Source: Agrobacterium sp. RAC06 (GTDB lineage Bacteria; Pseudomonadota; Alphaproteobacteria; Rhizobiales; Rhizobiaceae). From it: 64,000 nucleotides of DNA. The notes under the pieces were generated by a model. The model was not told the origin of the DNA and did not search any database. It saw only the letters and a program-made list of their open reading frames with translations. Positions 1 through 8,150 of the stretch are shown in pieces (within the stretch, counting starts at the first letter, position 1; each line of letters opens with the position of its first letter). Location of the stretch: assembly GCF_001713475.1 (NCBI RefSeq), contig NZ_CP016499.1, positions 3,845,501 through 3,909,500 on the forward strand, in the 5' to 3' direction. A program made the position numbers and the translations under genes.

Positions 1-750
1 CGCGCGCAAGCGCTGGAGATGCTCAAGCTGATGCAGCTCGAGCCCTATGCCGAGCGTCGTCCGGCCCAGTTGTCCGGTGGACAGCAGCAGCGCGTAGCAC
101 TTGCGCGTGCCTTGATCACGAGGCCCGAGGCTTTGCTGCTAGATGAGCCCCTCTCTGCGCTCGACCCGTTTCTTAAGATCCGCATGCGCGCCGAACTGAA
201 GAAACTGCAGACCTCGCTCGGCATCACTTTCGTGCATGTGACCCACAGCCAGGAAGAGGCGATGGCGCTCGCCGATTTGATCGTCGTGATGAACGAGGGG
301 CGCATCGAGCAGGCGGCGACGCCGCGTGCTGTCTTCGAGCGGCCGGCCACGGCCTTTGTCGCGCGCTTCATGGGCGACCACAATGTGCTCACCGGGCGCA
401 TCGTCGAGCGCACCGCCGATGGCTTGTTTATCGAGGTGATCGGTGGCGGCCGCTTCTTCGCGCTCGGTGCAGCACCTGTCGAGGATGAAGCGGCCGATAT
501 CGCAATCCGCACGGATCATGTGCGCATTGGTGCTGTGCCGGCCGATGGTCTCGGCTTCGACGGTATCGTCTCGAATGTCGAATATCTCGGCGCCAAGGTG
601 AAGCTGACCGTCACCACCGCCTTTACCGATGAATTCACCGCCGTCCTTACGGACGCGGCCTTCTTTGCCTCTCCGGTTCGCGTCGGGGAAGGCGTCACCC
701 TGTCATGGGATCAGCCGGATTCGATCGTCCTCGGACGCATCGTGAAGTGA
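1..750 (+). CDS. ABC transporter ATP-binding protein, PotA-like (5' truncated by window)
   Basis: C-terminal part of an ABC importer ATPase; the reading frame is open from base 1, so Walker A lies outside the window. The signature LSGGQ is at bases 70-84, Walker B (LLLDEP) around 133-150 and the H-loop histidine at 244-246. After about residue 125 comes a TOBE-like beta domain, as in PotA/FbpC/CysA ATPases. It is followed 32 bp later by a binding protein and two permeases, so it energises that importer. The substrate is not set by this sequence; polyamines, iron and opines are all served by this subfamily. Confidence 0.9.
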   Translation, partial: RAQALEMLKLMQLEPYAERRPAQLSGGQQQRVALARALITRPEALLLDEPLSALDPFLKIRMRAELKKLQTSLGITFVHVTHSQEEAMALADLIVVMNEGRIEQAATPRAVFERPATAFVARFMGDHNVLTGRIVERTADGLFIEVIGGGRFFALGAAPVEDEAADIAIRTDHVRIGAVPADGLGFDGIVSNVEYLGAKVKLTVTTAFTDEFTAVLTDAAFFASPVRVGEGVTLSWDQPDSIVLGRIVK

Positions 751-782
751 AGTCAAACCAATAAAACCAGGAGAACAGCGCA

Positions 783-2072
783 ATGTCAGACAGCAGCAAG
801 ACGAAGAAGGGCGTATCCCGCCGCACATTCCTGAAGACCGCATCGGCCGCCGCCGGCCTCGCCGCCGGTTCGGGTGCCATCACCGGCTTCCCGACAATCT
901 GGGCGCAGAACCCGATCACGCTTCGCCAGTTCGGCACGGGCGTGTCGAACATCAATGCCATCGCCCAGAAGTGCAAGGAAGACCTCGGCATCACGCTTGA
1001 GATGACGGCGACGGATTCGGACGCTGCAGCCCAGCGCGCCGTGACCCAGCCGATGTCCTATGACATCGCCGACATCGAATACTGGATCCTGAAGAAGGTC
1101 TATCCGACCGGCGTCATCCAGCCGATGGAAACCTCGAAGCTCAAGTTCTACGACAAGGTCGTGCCGCTCTTCAAGAACGGCAAGCTGCTGCCGGACAGCG
1201 TAATCGCGCAGGGGACTGCGCCGCACACGGTCGGCTATGTCGAAAGCAAGGATGCCAAGACTTTTGCATCCGGCGAAACCGAACTCTTCACGATGATGCC
1301 GACCATCTACAATGCCGATACGCTCGGCATCCGTCCGGACCTCGTTGGTCGTGAGATCTCGTCTTGGGCCGACATCATGGACCCGGCCTTCAAGGGCAAG
1401 ACCTCGATCCTCAACATTCCGTCGATCGGCATCATGGATGCCGCGATGATCTGCGAAGCCATGGGCATCATCAAATATGCCGACAAGGGCAACATGACGC
1501 AGGCCGAGATCGACACGACGATCGACTTCCTCATCAAGGCGAAGCAGGACGGCCAGTTCCGCGCCTTCTGGAAGTCGTTCGATGAGTCAGTCAACCTGAT
1601 GGCATCGGGCGAAGTCGTCATCCAGTCGATGTGGTCGCCGGCCGTTGCTGCCGTCCGCTCGAAGGGTATCGCCTGCAAGTATCAGCCGCTCAAGGAAGGC
1701 TATCGCTCGTGGGGTGGTGGTCTGGGTCTTGCCGCCCACCTCACCGGCGCGCAGCTCGACGCGGCCTATGAATATATCAACTGGTACACCTCCGGCTGGG
1801 TCGGCGGCTATCTCAACCGCCAGGGCTACTACTCGGCCTGCATGGAAACCGCGAAGGAATTCATGTCCGCCGACGAGTGGGGCTACTGGATCGAAGGCAA
1901 GGCTGCGACCGGCGACATCATGTCTCCGGAAGGTGCCGTGATGGAAAAGGCCGGTGCGGTTCGCGACGGCGGCTCCTTCGAAGAGCGCATGGGCAAGGTC
2001 GCCTGCTGGAACTCCGTCATGGACGAAGATCGCTACATGGTCCGCCGCTGGAACGAGTTCATCGCGGCTTGA
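783..2072 (+). CDS. ABC transporter substrate-binding protein, PotD/extracellular type 1, Tat-exported
   Basis: 429-residue periplasmic binding protein. The N-terminus has a twin-arginine motif SRRTFLK (residues 12-18) followed by an Ala/Gly-rich hydrophobic stretch, so export by Tat is predicted. The mature part resembles spermidine/putrescine-type binding proteins (SWADIMDPAFKGK, MPTIYNAD). AGGAG lies 9 bases before the ATG. It sits between its ATPase and two permeases; a palindromic repeat separates it from the permeases and may set the high binding-protein to permease ratio usual in such operons. The ligand is unknown; a neighbouring racemase suggests a chiral amino-acid derivative (inference). 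Confidence 0.9.
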   Translation: MSDSSKTKKGVSRRTFLKTASAAAGLAAGSGAITGFPTIWAQNPITLRQFGTGVSNINAIAQKCKEDLGITLEMTATDSDAAAQRAVTQPMSYDIADIEYWILKKVYPTGVIQPMETSKLKFYDKVVPLFKNGKLLPDSVIAQGTAPHTVGYVESKDAKTFASGETELFTMMPTIYNADTLGIRPDLVGREISSWADIMDPAFKGKTSILNIPSIGIMDAAMICEAMGIIKYADKGNMTQAEIDTTIDFLIKAKQDGQFRAFWKSFDESVNLMASGEVVIQSMWSPAVAAVRSKGIACKYQPLKEGYRSWGGGLGLAAHLTGAQLDAAYEYINWYTSGWVGGYLNRQGYYSACMETAKEFMSADEWGYWIEGKAATGDIMSPEGAVMEKAGAVRDGGSFEERMGKVACWNSVMDEDRYMVRRWNEFIAA

Positions 2073-2080
2073 TCTCCCAC

Positions 2081-2160
2081 CCTCCCCTTGAGGGGGAGGT
2101 TAGCCACAAATGCCTTCTCCCCGCTTGCGGGGAGAAGGTGGCGGCAGCCGGATGAGGGGC
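2081..2160. repeat. Rhizobial-type palindromic intergenic repeat (two hairpins)
   Basis: Two back-to-back dyads lie in the binding protein-permease gap. The first is CCTCCCC-TTGA-GGGGGAGG at 2081-2099. The second is a perfect 12-bp inverted repeat at 2113-2124 and 2127-2138 with a 2-base loop (CCTTCTCCCCGC / GCGGGGAGAAGG). It is followed by a GGCGGCAGCCGGATGAGGGG tail. The form matches the dispersed REP-like palindromes of rhizobial genomes. The hairpins could stabilise upstream mRNA or cause partial termination. No second copy occurs in this window. Confidence 0.75.
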
Positions 2161-2206
2161 AACCTTCCCGGTCCGCTCTTTTCGAAGCGACAGGAGACCT
2201 AACATC

Positions 2207-3112
2207 ATGGTGGAAGTGCGATTTCTGGGTGTCGGCAAGCCGAAGCCGAAACGCGTCATCCGTGTGCCGCTTGGGCTCGTCTCCTATCTGCAGGCGACGC
2301 CGCTCATGCTCATCCTCGGCTGCTTCCTGCTGCTGCCGATCCTGATGATCGGGACGGTGTCCTTCTGGGACTACGACTTTGCCCAGATGTATCCCGACTT
2401 CGTCACCTTCAATTACACGGAAACACTCGGGTCGTGGGTCACCTGGAAGATCTATTTCAACACGTTGAAATTCGCCTTCATCGTCTGGGCGATCACGCTC
2501 TTCGTCGGCTTCTGGGTCGCCTATTTCCTCGCATTTCACGTCCGCACCTCAACGATGCAGAGCGTGCTTTTCCTCGTCTGCACCGTGCCGTTCCTGACAT
2601 CCAATATCATCCGCATGATCTCCTGGATCCCGGTGCTCGGGCGAAACGGGTTGATCAATACGGCGCTGGTCAATGCCGGCATCGTGCCACAGCCGATCGA
2701 GTGGCTGCTCTATTCCGATTTCGCCGTGGTGCTTGCCATGGTGCATCTCTACACGCTGTTCATGGTGACGCCGATCTTCAACACGATGATGCGCATCGAC
2801 CGGTCGCTCTTGGAAGCCGCGCGTGACGCCGGTGCCAGCGGCTGGCAGATCCTGACCAATGTTATCATCCCCTTGTCGAAACCCGGCATGGCGATCGGCA
2901 CGATCTTCGTCGTGACGCTGGTCATGGCGGATTTCTCCACCGTGCAGGTCATGTCCGGCGGGCAGAGCGCCTCGGTTGCCCTGATGATGAAGAACCAGAT
3001 GTCGCTGCTGCAATATCCGGCCGCTGCCGCCAACGCCGTCGTGCTCTTGGCGCTGGTTCTGCTGATGGTTGCCGCCATTCTGCGTGTCGTCGATATCAGG
3101 AAGGAGCTTTGA
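2207..3112 (+). CDS. ABC transporter permease, PotB-like
   Basis: 301-residue inner-membrane permease with about six hydrophobic segments. The first is at roughly residues 30-52 (TPLMLILGCFLLLPILMIGTV). The EAA loop (EAARDAGASGWQILTNVIIPL, near residue 205) contacts the ATPase. GGAG precedes the ATG. It is followed after one base by the second permease, so the two are translated together as the usual heterodimer of a polyamine/iron-type importer. Confidence 0.9.
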   Translation: MVEVRFLGVGKPKPKRVIRVPLGLVSYLQATPLMLILGCFLLLPILMIGTVSFWDYDFAQMYPDFVTFNYTETLGSWVTWKIYFNTLKFAFIVWAITLFVGFWVAYFLAFHVRTSTMQSVLFLVCTVPFLTSNIIRMISWIPVLGRNGLINTALVNAGIVPQPIEWLLYSDFAVVLAMVHLYTLFMVTPIFNTMMRIDRSLLEAARDAGASGWQILTNVIIPLSKPGMAIGTIFVVTLVMADFSTVQVMSGGQSASVALMMKNQMSLLQYPAAAANAVVLLALVLLMVAAILRVVDIRKEL

Positions 3113-3113
3113 G

Positions 3114-3932
3114 ATGAACACCGAGAAACGATCGCGCGAATTCTACGTGCTCGCCATCTTCTTCACCCTCTTCGTACTCTTCCTCTACGGCCCCTTGTCT
3201 GCAATTGTGATCCTCTCCTTCCAGGGGCCGAATGGCGGCCTTACCTTTCCGCTGAACGGGGTCTCGCTGCGCTGGTTCGCCAACCTGTTCGAGCAGCAAG
3301 CGGTCGGTGATTTCGGCGGTTCGTTTCGCCGTTCCTTCGCGCTCGGCTTCATGGTCATGGTGGTCACGGTGGTCGTTTCGCTGCTGGCGGGCCTTGCCTT
3401 CCGCCGCAAGTTCGCCGGGGCGACGGCGCTTTTCTATCTCTCGGTTGCCAGCCTCGTTGTGCCCTCGATCATCATTTCGCTCGGCATCGGCGTGTTGTTC
3501 AGCCAGCTGGGTCTTCAGCCGGCCTGGTATACATCCGGTTTCGGCGCGCATCTTACCTGGACGCTGCCTTTCGGCGTGCTGATCATGTTCGCGATCTTCA
3601 ACCGTTTCTCACCTGCTTACGAAGAAGCCGCGCGCGATCTGGGTGCCACCTCCTGGCAGACCTTCCGCCACGTTGTCTTGCCGATGATCGCGCCGCCGCT
3701 GATCGGGGTCGGACTCTTCGGCTTCACGCTCTCTTATGATGAATTCGCCCGCACGCTGATGACATCGGGTACCTACAACACGCTGCCGCTCGAGATCTAC
3801 GGCATGACGACCAATGTCACGACGCCGGTGCTCTACGCGCTCGGCACTGTGACCACGCTCTTCTCCTTCCTGGTGATTGCGGGAACGCTTGGGCTCATCA
3901 TGGCCATGAACCGCCGTCGGGGGCGGGCGTGA
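3114..3932 (+). CDS. ABC transporter permease, PotC-like
   Basis: 272-residue permease, partner of the preceding gene. The ATG at 3114 is chosen because AGGAG lies just upstream inside the end of the preceding permease gene; an in-frame upstream start at 3069 would overlap that gene by 44 bp. TM1 is at about residues 9-30 and the EAA motif (EEAARDLGATSWQTFRHVVLP) around 178. The last TM is near the C-terminus, which ends in a basic RRRGRA tail. The racemase starts 4 bases downstream. Confidence 0.9.
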   Translation: MNTEKRSREFYVLAIFFTLFVLFLYGPLSAIVILSFQGPNGGLTFPLNGVSLRWFANLFEQQAVGDFGGSFRRSFALGFMVMVVTVVVSLLAGLAFRRKFAGATALFYLSVASLVVPSIIISLGIGVLFSQLGLQPAWYTSGFGAHLTWTLPFGVLIMFAIFNRFSPAYEEAARDLGATSWQTFRHVVLPMIAPPLIGVGLFGFTLSYDEFARTLMTSGTYNTLPLEIYGMTTNVTTPVLYALGTVTTLFSFLVIAGTLGLIMAMNRRRGRA

Positions 3933-3936
3933 TCGC

Positions 3937-4680
3937 ATGAAGATTGCTGTCATCAATCCGAATACGACGACCAGTATGACTGCGACGATCGCGGATGCGG
4001 CGCGCCGTGTGGCCCATTCCGAAACCGAAATCCTGGCGATCACCTCGTCGATGGGGCCAGTTTCGATTGAGGGCTATTATGACGAGGTCTTCGCGGCGCC
4101 CGGCCTGCTGGTGGAAATTGCCAAGGCCGAACGCGAAGGGGCCGATGCAATCGTGATTGCCTGCTTCGACGATACCGGGCTGGATGCAGCCCGGGCGCTG
4201 GCTGCTATTCCGGTCATCGGCATCTGCGAGGCAGCGGTCTCTACAGCCGCATTCATAGCCCAGCGTTTTTCGATCGTGACCACCATGGAGCGCTCGCGGC
4301 TCCCAGTCGAACATCTGGTGCATCGCTACGGCATGGGCAGCCGCTGCAAGGTGCGGGCTGCCGATGTGCCGGTGCTGTCGCTGGAAGACCCAAATTCCAA
4401 CGCTCGTGACCGGCTGCGCAGCGAGATCTCGGCAGCGCTCAAGGACGATAGAGCCGAGGCGATCGTGCTCGGCTGTGCTGGTATGGCCGATCTAACGGCA
4501 GCGTTGCGGCAGGAGTTCGGCGTGCCTGTCGTTGATGGCGTGGCGGCGGCCGTGAAACAGGCGGAAAGCCTTGTTGCGCAGGGCTTGTCAACCGCCAAGC
4601 GCGGCTCCTATGCGACGCCGGTCTCCAAGACCTATCACGGCGAGCTCGCCCGTTTCTCTCCCGCTGCCATGGGCGTATGA
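3937..4680 (+). CDS. Asp/Glu/hydantoin racemase family protein
   Basis: 247-residue cytosolic enzyme of the cofactor-independent Asp/Glu/hydantoin racemase fold. Two cysteines typical of the two-base mechanism are at C76 (IACFDDTG) and C180 (LGCAGM). The N-terminus KIAVINPNTT is the family signature for hydantoin racemase-like members. Coupled to the ABC permease genes (4-bp gap) and overlapping the next gene by 4 bp, it probably acts on the imported compound. Hydantoin, allantoin or an amino acid are all possible; racemase specificity cannot be read from the sequence. Confidence 0.85.
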   Translation: MKIAVINPNTTTSMTATIADAARRVAHSETEILAITSSMGPVSIEGYYDEVFAAPGLLVEIAKAEREGADAIVIACFDDTGLDAARALAAIPVIGICEAAVSTAAFIAQRFSIVTTMERSRLPVEHLVHRYGMGSRCKVRAADVPVLSLEDPNSNARDRLRSEISAALKDDRAEAIVLGCAGMADLTAALRQEFGVPVVDGVAAAVKQAESLVAQGLSTAKRGSYATPVSKTYHGELARFSPAAMGV

Positions 4681-5528
4681 GCGTGGCAGAGGATGTGCAG
4701 ATCAGGGTGCTGACGGCTGGCGAAGTCGAGGATCTCGTTGGCTGGGCGGCGCTCGAAGGCTGGAACCCGGGGTATGGCGATGCCGCAGCCTTCCGTTCCG
4801 CCGATCCAGAAGGTTTCATTGGCTGCTTTGTTGACGGGCGGCTCGCCGCCGGGATTTCCGCCGTGCGCTATCGGGACGGCTTCGGCTTCATTGGGCTTTA
4901 TATCTGCCATCCGGACTTTCGGGGTAGGGGCCTCGGCCGGCGGGTTTGGGAAGCTGGAATGGCGCATCTGGCGGATCGCGTGATCGGCCTCGACGGGGTT
5001 GTCGAGCAGCAGGCGAATTATGGCTGCATGGGTTTTGCGCCCGCCTATGACACCGTGCGCTGGAGCATCGAGCGCATGCCGGCCCTGCCTGCGAGCTTCG
5101 CACGGTGCGAGGCGATCACCGAGGGTGATACCGGCGAGATCCTTGCGCTCGATCGGGCTTTCTTTCCCGCGCCGAGAGAAGACTTCCTCACAGACTGGCT
5201 GAAGCCGCCGCGCCGCGCCTTCCTCTGCCGACGGCAGGGTGTGGTGGCCGGTTATGCCGTGATGCGACCTTGCCTCAACGGCTACAAGATCGGGCCGCTG
5301 TTTGCCATGGATGGGCGAACGGCGGAGGATCTGCTGAAGATCTGCCTTGCAAACCTCAAGGGCGAGGAAGTGCATCTGGATGTGCCGGAATACCAGGAAG
5401 GGTTCCGCTACCTGCTCGGCCGTCTCGGCTTCAGGCAAGGTTTCCAGACGTCGCGCATGTATCGAGGCGAGCCGCCGTCCGTGCAGAAGACGGGCGTCTA
5501 TGCGATCACCACACTGGAACTCGGCTGA
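4677..5528 (+). CDS. GNAT family N-acetyltransferase with two GNAT-like halves
   Basis: 283 residues. The N-terminal half has a clear acetyl-CoA binding motif A (HPDFRGRGLGRRVWE, about residues 79-93). The C-terminal half (about 155-283) looks like the second domain found in YitH/HolE-type acetyltransferases. The start ATG overlaps the racemase stop (ATGA), showing coupling. It probably acetylates the amine handled by the operon, but the acceptor is unknown. Its stop is 6 bp from the stop of a convergent GNAT gene; a small hairpin CTGAG-GTTT-CTCAG (5525-5538) covers both stops. Confidence 0.82.
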   Translation: MSVAEDVQIRVLTAGEVEDLVGWAALEGWNPGYGDAAAFRSADPEGFIGCFVDGRLAAGISAVRYRDGFGFIGLYICHPDFRGRGLGRRVWEAGMAHLADRVIGLDGVVEQQANYGCMGFAPAYDTVRWSIERMPALPASFARCEAITEGDTGEILALDRAFFPAPREDFLTDWLKPPRRAFLCRRQGVVAGYAVMRPCLNGYKIGPLFAMDGRTAEDLLKICLANLKGEEVHLDVPEYQEGFRYLLGRLGFRQGFQTSRMYRGEPPSVQKTGVYAITTLELG

Positions 5529-5534
5529 GGTTTC

Positions 5535-6035
5535 TCAGTCCGCCATGCCTGACGGTGCGGCAAGCGGGAGCATATCCTTGTAAATGCCGGGCGACGAGCC
5601 GGGGATGGCGATGGCACCGACACTCTTTTCATAGAAGCCCATGGGGCCGGCGCCGCCGATGATCGCATAGCCGTATCCCTGGTCGCGCATGTCGAGGAGC
5701 GTGCGGATCAAGAGGGCATGGCCGATGCCCCGGCCGCGGGCCTTCTCGTCCACGCCGGTCGGGCCAAAGAAACCCTTCATGGTGGCCTCGTGGCAGGCAA
5801 AGCCGAGCAGCGTTTCGCCTTCATGGGCAATCCAGCAGGTCACAGGCTGGCGCATGATTGCCGCCGTCGCCTCCGATGCCCAGCCGGCGCCGAAACGATG
5901 CTCGATCCAGGCCGTTATTCCGGCAAGTTCGGGTACCAGTGCGCGCCTTATGGTCACGCCCTGGGCCGTCATACGCTGTTCAAGGTCCGGATCGACGTGA
6001 AGCTCATAAAGCTTCACCAGCATGTCTGCGGCCAT
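5535..6035 (-). CDS. GNAT family N-acetyltransferase
   Basis: 166 residues with a single GNAT domain. The motif A equivalent is VDEKARGRGIGHALLIRTL (about residues 97-115), followed by a C-terminal GFYEKSVGA segment. The ATG at 6035 begins one base after the ROK-kinase stop codon (6037-6039), so it is the last gene of the amino-sugar operon. An acceptor such as glucosamine or a derivative would fit the neighbourhood, but this is inference only. Confidence 0.82.
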   Translation of the reverse strand: MAADMLVKLYELHVDPDLEQRMTAQGVTIRRALVPELAGITAWIEHRFGAGWASEATAAIMRQPVTCWIAHEGETLLGFACHEATMKGFFGPTGVDEKARGRGIGHALLIRTLLDMRDQGYGYAIIGGAGPMGFYEKSVGAIAIPGSSPGIYKDMLPLAAPSGMAD

Positions 6036-6036
6036 G

Positions 6037-6969
6037 TCAGTCTTCCCTGTGGTCTTTGGCGAAGTCGAGGCCAAGGATGGCAGCGCCGACGAGGCCCGGC
6101 TCCACACGGCAGGCTGCGGGAACGACGATCGGATTGCCGAACTTGCGCAGGATGCGTGCTCGCAAGGCCTTATCGATGCGGGTCAGCAGTTCCGGAACAT
6201 TCGAAAGGCCACCGCCAACGGGCAGGATGGTGGTTCCGGTGACATTGACCACGACCGAGAGCGGATCGGTGAGGATGTCGACATAGACATCGATGGTGCG
6301 TTCGGCCTTCGTGTCACCCGTCAGCCAGTCGGCGATGATTTCTTCGCTCGTCAGCTGTTCGGCGTGAATGTGCTTGTGCAGCTTTTCGAGGCCCCGCGCG
6401 CTGCAGATCGCATCGATACAGCCGATCTGGCCGCAGCCGCACTGGAAGCGTGGCACGTGTATCGGAGGCGTGCCGGCTTCCGTCGGCTGTATCGGCCCAT
6501 GGCCCCATTCGCCGGCGAAGCCACTCTCGTTGATCAGCTTGCCGTCTATGACGAGGCCGCCGCCGACGCCGGTGCCGAGGATGACGCCGAACACGACCCG
6601 ATGGCCGCGTGCAGCGCCAATGCCGGCTTCGGCCAGCACGAAACAGTCGGCGTCATTAGCGACGATGACCGGCAGGCCGAGGGCGGCTTCGAGATCGGCC
6701 TGCAGAGGCCGGCCATGGATGCAAGGGATATTGGCGACAACGGCGTTCGAAGTGTCGGGATCGATGACACCGGCGATCGAGATCGCAATGCAGGCCGCTC
6801 GCTCACCGGCGATGGCTTCGGCTTCCGCGATGACGGAAGCAAGTGTTGCGACGAAGGCGTCGAAATCGTGGATCGGGGTGGGCTTACGCGGGAAGGGGCG
6901 GATGTCTTCAGGGTTCGTTGCGAGCGCACCCTTGATGGCCGTACCGCCGATGTCGAAGCAGACGATCAT
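6037..6969 (-). CDS. ROK family kinase, probable N-acetylglucosamine/N-acetylmannosamine kinase
   Basis: 310 residues. It has an N-terminal ATP phosphate-binding motif (CFDIGGTAIKGAL, residues 4-16), a second glycine loop GTGVGGGLVIDGKLI, and a ROK zinc site of the form H...CGCGQIGCID near residue 175. These features are typical of N-acyl hexosamine and glucose ROK kinases. The start overlaps the nagA stop by 4 bp. With NagA and a SIS deaminase-like protein beside it, phosphorylation of cytosolic GlcNAc to GlcNAc-6-phosphate is the most economical role. Confidence 0.88.
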   Translation of the reverse strand: MIVCFDIGGTAIKGALATNPEDIRPFPRKPTPIHDFDAFVATLASVIAEAEAIAGERAACIAISIAGVIDPDTSNAVVANIPCIHGRPLQADLEAALGLPVIVANDADCFVLAEAGIGAARGHRVVFGVILGTGVGGGLVIDGKLINESGFAGEWGHGPIQPTEAGTPPIHVPRFQCGCGQIGCIDAICSARGLEKLHKHIHAEQLTSEEIIADWLTGDTKAERTIDVYVDILTDPLSVVVNVTGTTILPVGGGLSNVPELLTRIDKALRARILRKFGNPIVVPAACRVEPGLVGAAILGLDFAKDHRED

Positions 6970-8150
6970 GCGAAGGCCCTGCTCGGCGCGGTGTCGGCAG
7001 CATGGACGCAGGCGCCTGCGATCCAGGTCGAGTGGATGTCGAGATCCGGGCTCAGGACAATGAAGTCGGCATCCTGGCCTGCAGCTAGGCTTCCTTTGCT
7101 CGGCGCGCCAATGGCCTCGGCGGGATAGAGCGATGCCATGCGCAGCGCTTCTTCCAATGGTTGTCCCAGCTTTTCGTGCACGTAGCGAACGCAGGAGAGC
7201 ATGTCGATGTCGGCGCCAGCCAGCGTTCCATCGGCAAGCGTCAGTCGGCCATCGCGGCGGTAGACGGTCCGGCCGTTCAGGTCGAAGCTTGTCTCATCAG
7301 AGCCAATGGTCGACATGGCATCGGTGACGAGGAAGATGTGGGCGGGGCCGGTCTTGGAGGCGAGCGCGATCTTCATGGTGACAGGGTCGACATGGAAGCC
7401 GTCAGCGATCAGGCCGCAATGCAGGGTAGGCGAGGTGAGAGCTGCGCCGACAAGGCCTGGTTCGCGATTGCCAAGCGGGCTCATGGCGTTGAAGAGATGG
7501 GTGACGAGCGTCGCCCCGGCTTCAACATAGGCCTCGACGCTGGCGCAGCTCGTGTCGGTGTGGCCAAGGCTGACGCGGTAGCCAGCCTCAACAAGGCGCT
7601 TGACCTGATCCGGTGTGACACTTTCCGGTGCGACGGTGATCATCGGGATGCCGAAACGCGATGCCTGCTCGACGAGATAGTCGAGATCGGCTTGCGCCAT
7701 CGGGCGGATCAGGGCCGGATCATGGGTGCCCTTGCGGGCGATCGAGAGGTGCGGGCCTTCCAGATGCAGGCCGAGATAGCCCGGCTCGCCAGCGGTAGCT
7801 GCTGCCTCGCCGGCGGTGATTGCCTCGCGCTTGATCTCCGGTGCATCCGTGATCAGCGTGACCATAAGCGCTGTTGTGCCGTAGCGGGCATGGGCCTCGC
7901 AGATCGTGCGGATGCCGGTGACAGTCGGATCGTTGTTGAACAGCACACCACCGCCGCCGTTCACCTGCAGGTCGATGAAACCGGGGGCAATCAGCGCATC
8001 GCCCAAATCCTGCCTGATTATGCCGGCGGGCAAATCGGCGCTGGATAGAACAGCCTTCACCTGGCCGTTGTCGACCAGGAGGGCTGCATCTTCGTGGAAC
8101 TGATGCCCATCGAAGATGCGGCTTGCAGTGATGGCCAAGGCTTGTCTCAT
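6966..8150 (-). CDS. nagA: N-acetylglucosamine-6-phosphate deacetylase
   Basis: 394 residues, the usual NagA length. Amidohydrolase-fold signatures are present: the HLEGPHLSIARKGTHDP metal and substrate loop, LGHTDTS, THLFNAMSP, and the late catalytic Asp in LVTDAMSTIG. It removes acetate from GlcNAc-6-phosphate to give glucosamine-6-phosphate. It overlaps both the SIS gene upstream and the ROK kinase downstream by 4 bp, so all three are translationally coupled. Confidence 0.93.
   Translation of the reverse strand: MRQALAITASRIFDGHQFHEDAALLVDNGQVKAVLSSADLPAGIIRQDLGDALIAPGFIDLQVNGGGGVLFNNDPTVTGIRTICEAHARYGTTALMVTLITDAPEIKREAITAGEAAATAGEPGYLGLHLEGPHLSIARKGTHDPALIRPMAQADLDYLVEQASRFGIPMITVAPESVTPDQVKRLVEAGYRVSLGHTDTSCASVEAYVEAGATLVTHLFNAMSPLGNREPGLVGAALTSPTLHCGLIADGFHVDPVTMKIALASKTGPAHIFLVTDAMSTIGSDETSFDLNGRTVYRRDGRLTLADGTLAGADIDMLSCVRYVHEKLGQPLEEALRMASLYPAEAIGAPSKGSLAAGQDADFIVLSPDLDIHSTWIAGACVHAADTAPSRAFA

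Noticed and set aside
5525-5538. CTGAG-GTTT-CTCAG hairpin over the convergent GNAT stop codons
   Set aside because: Only five base pairs and no T-tract; too weak to call a terminator.
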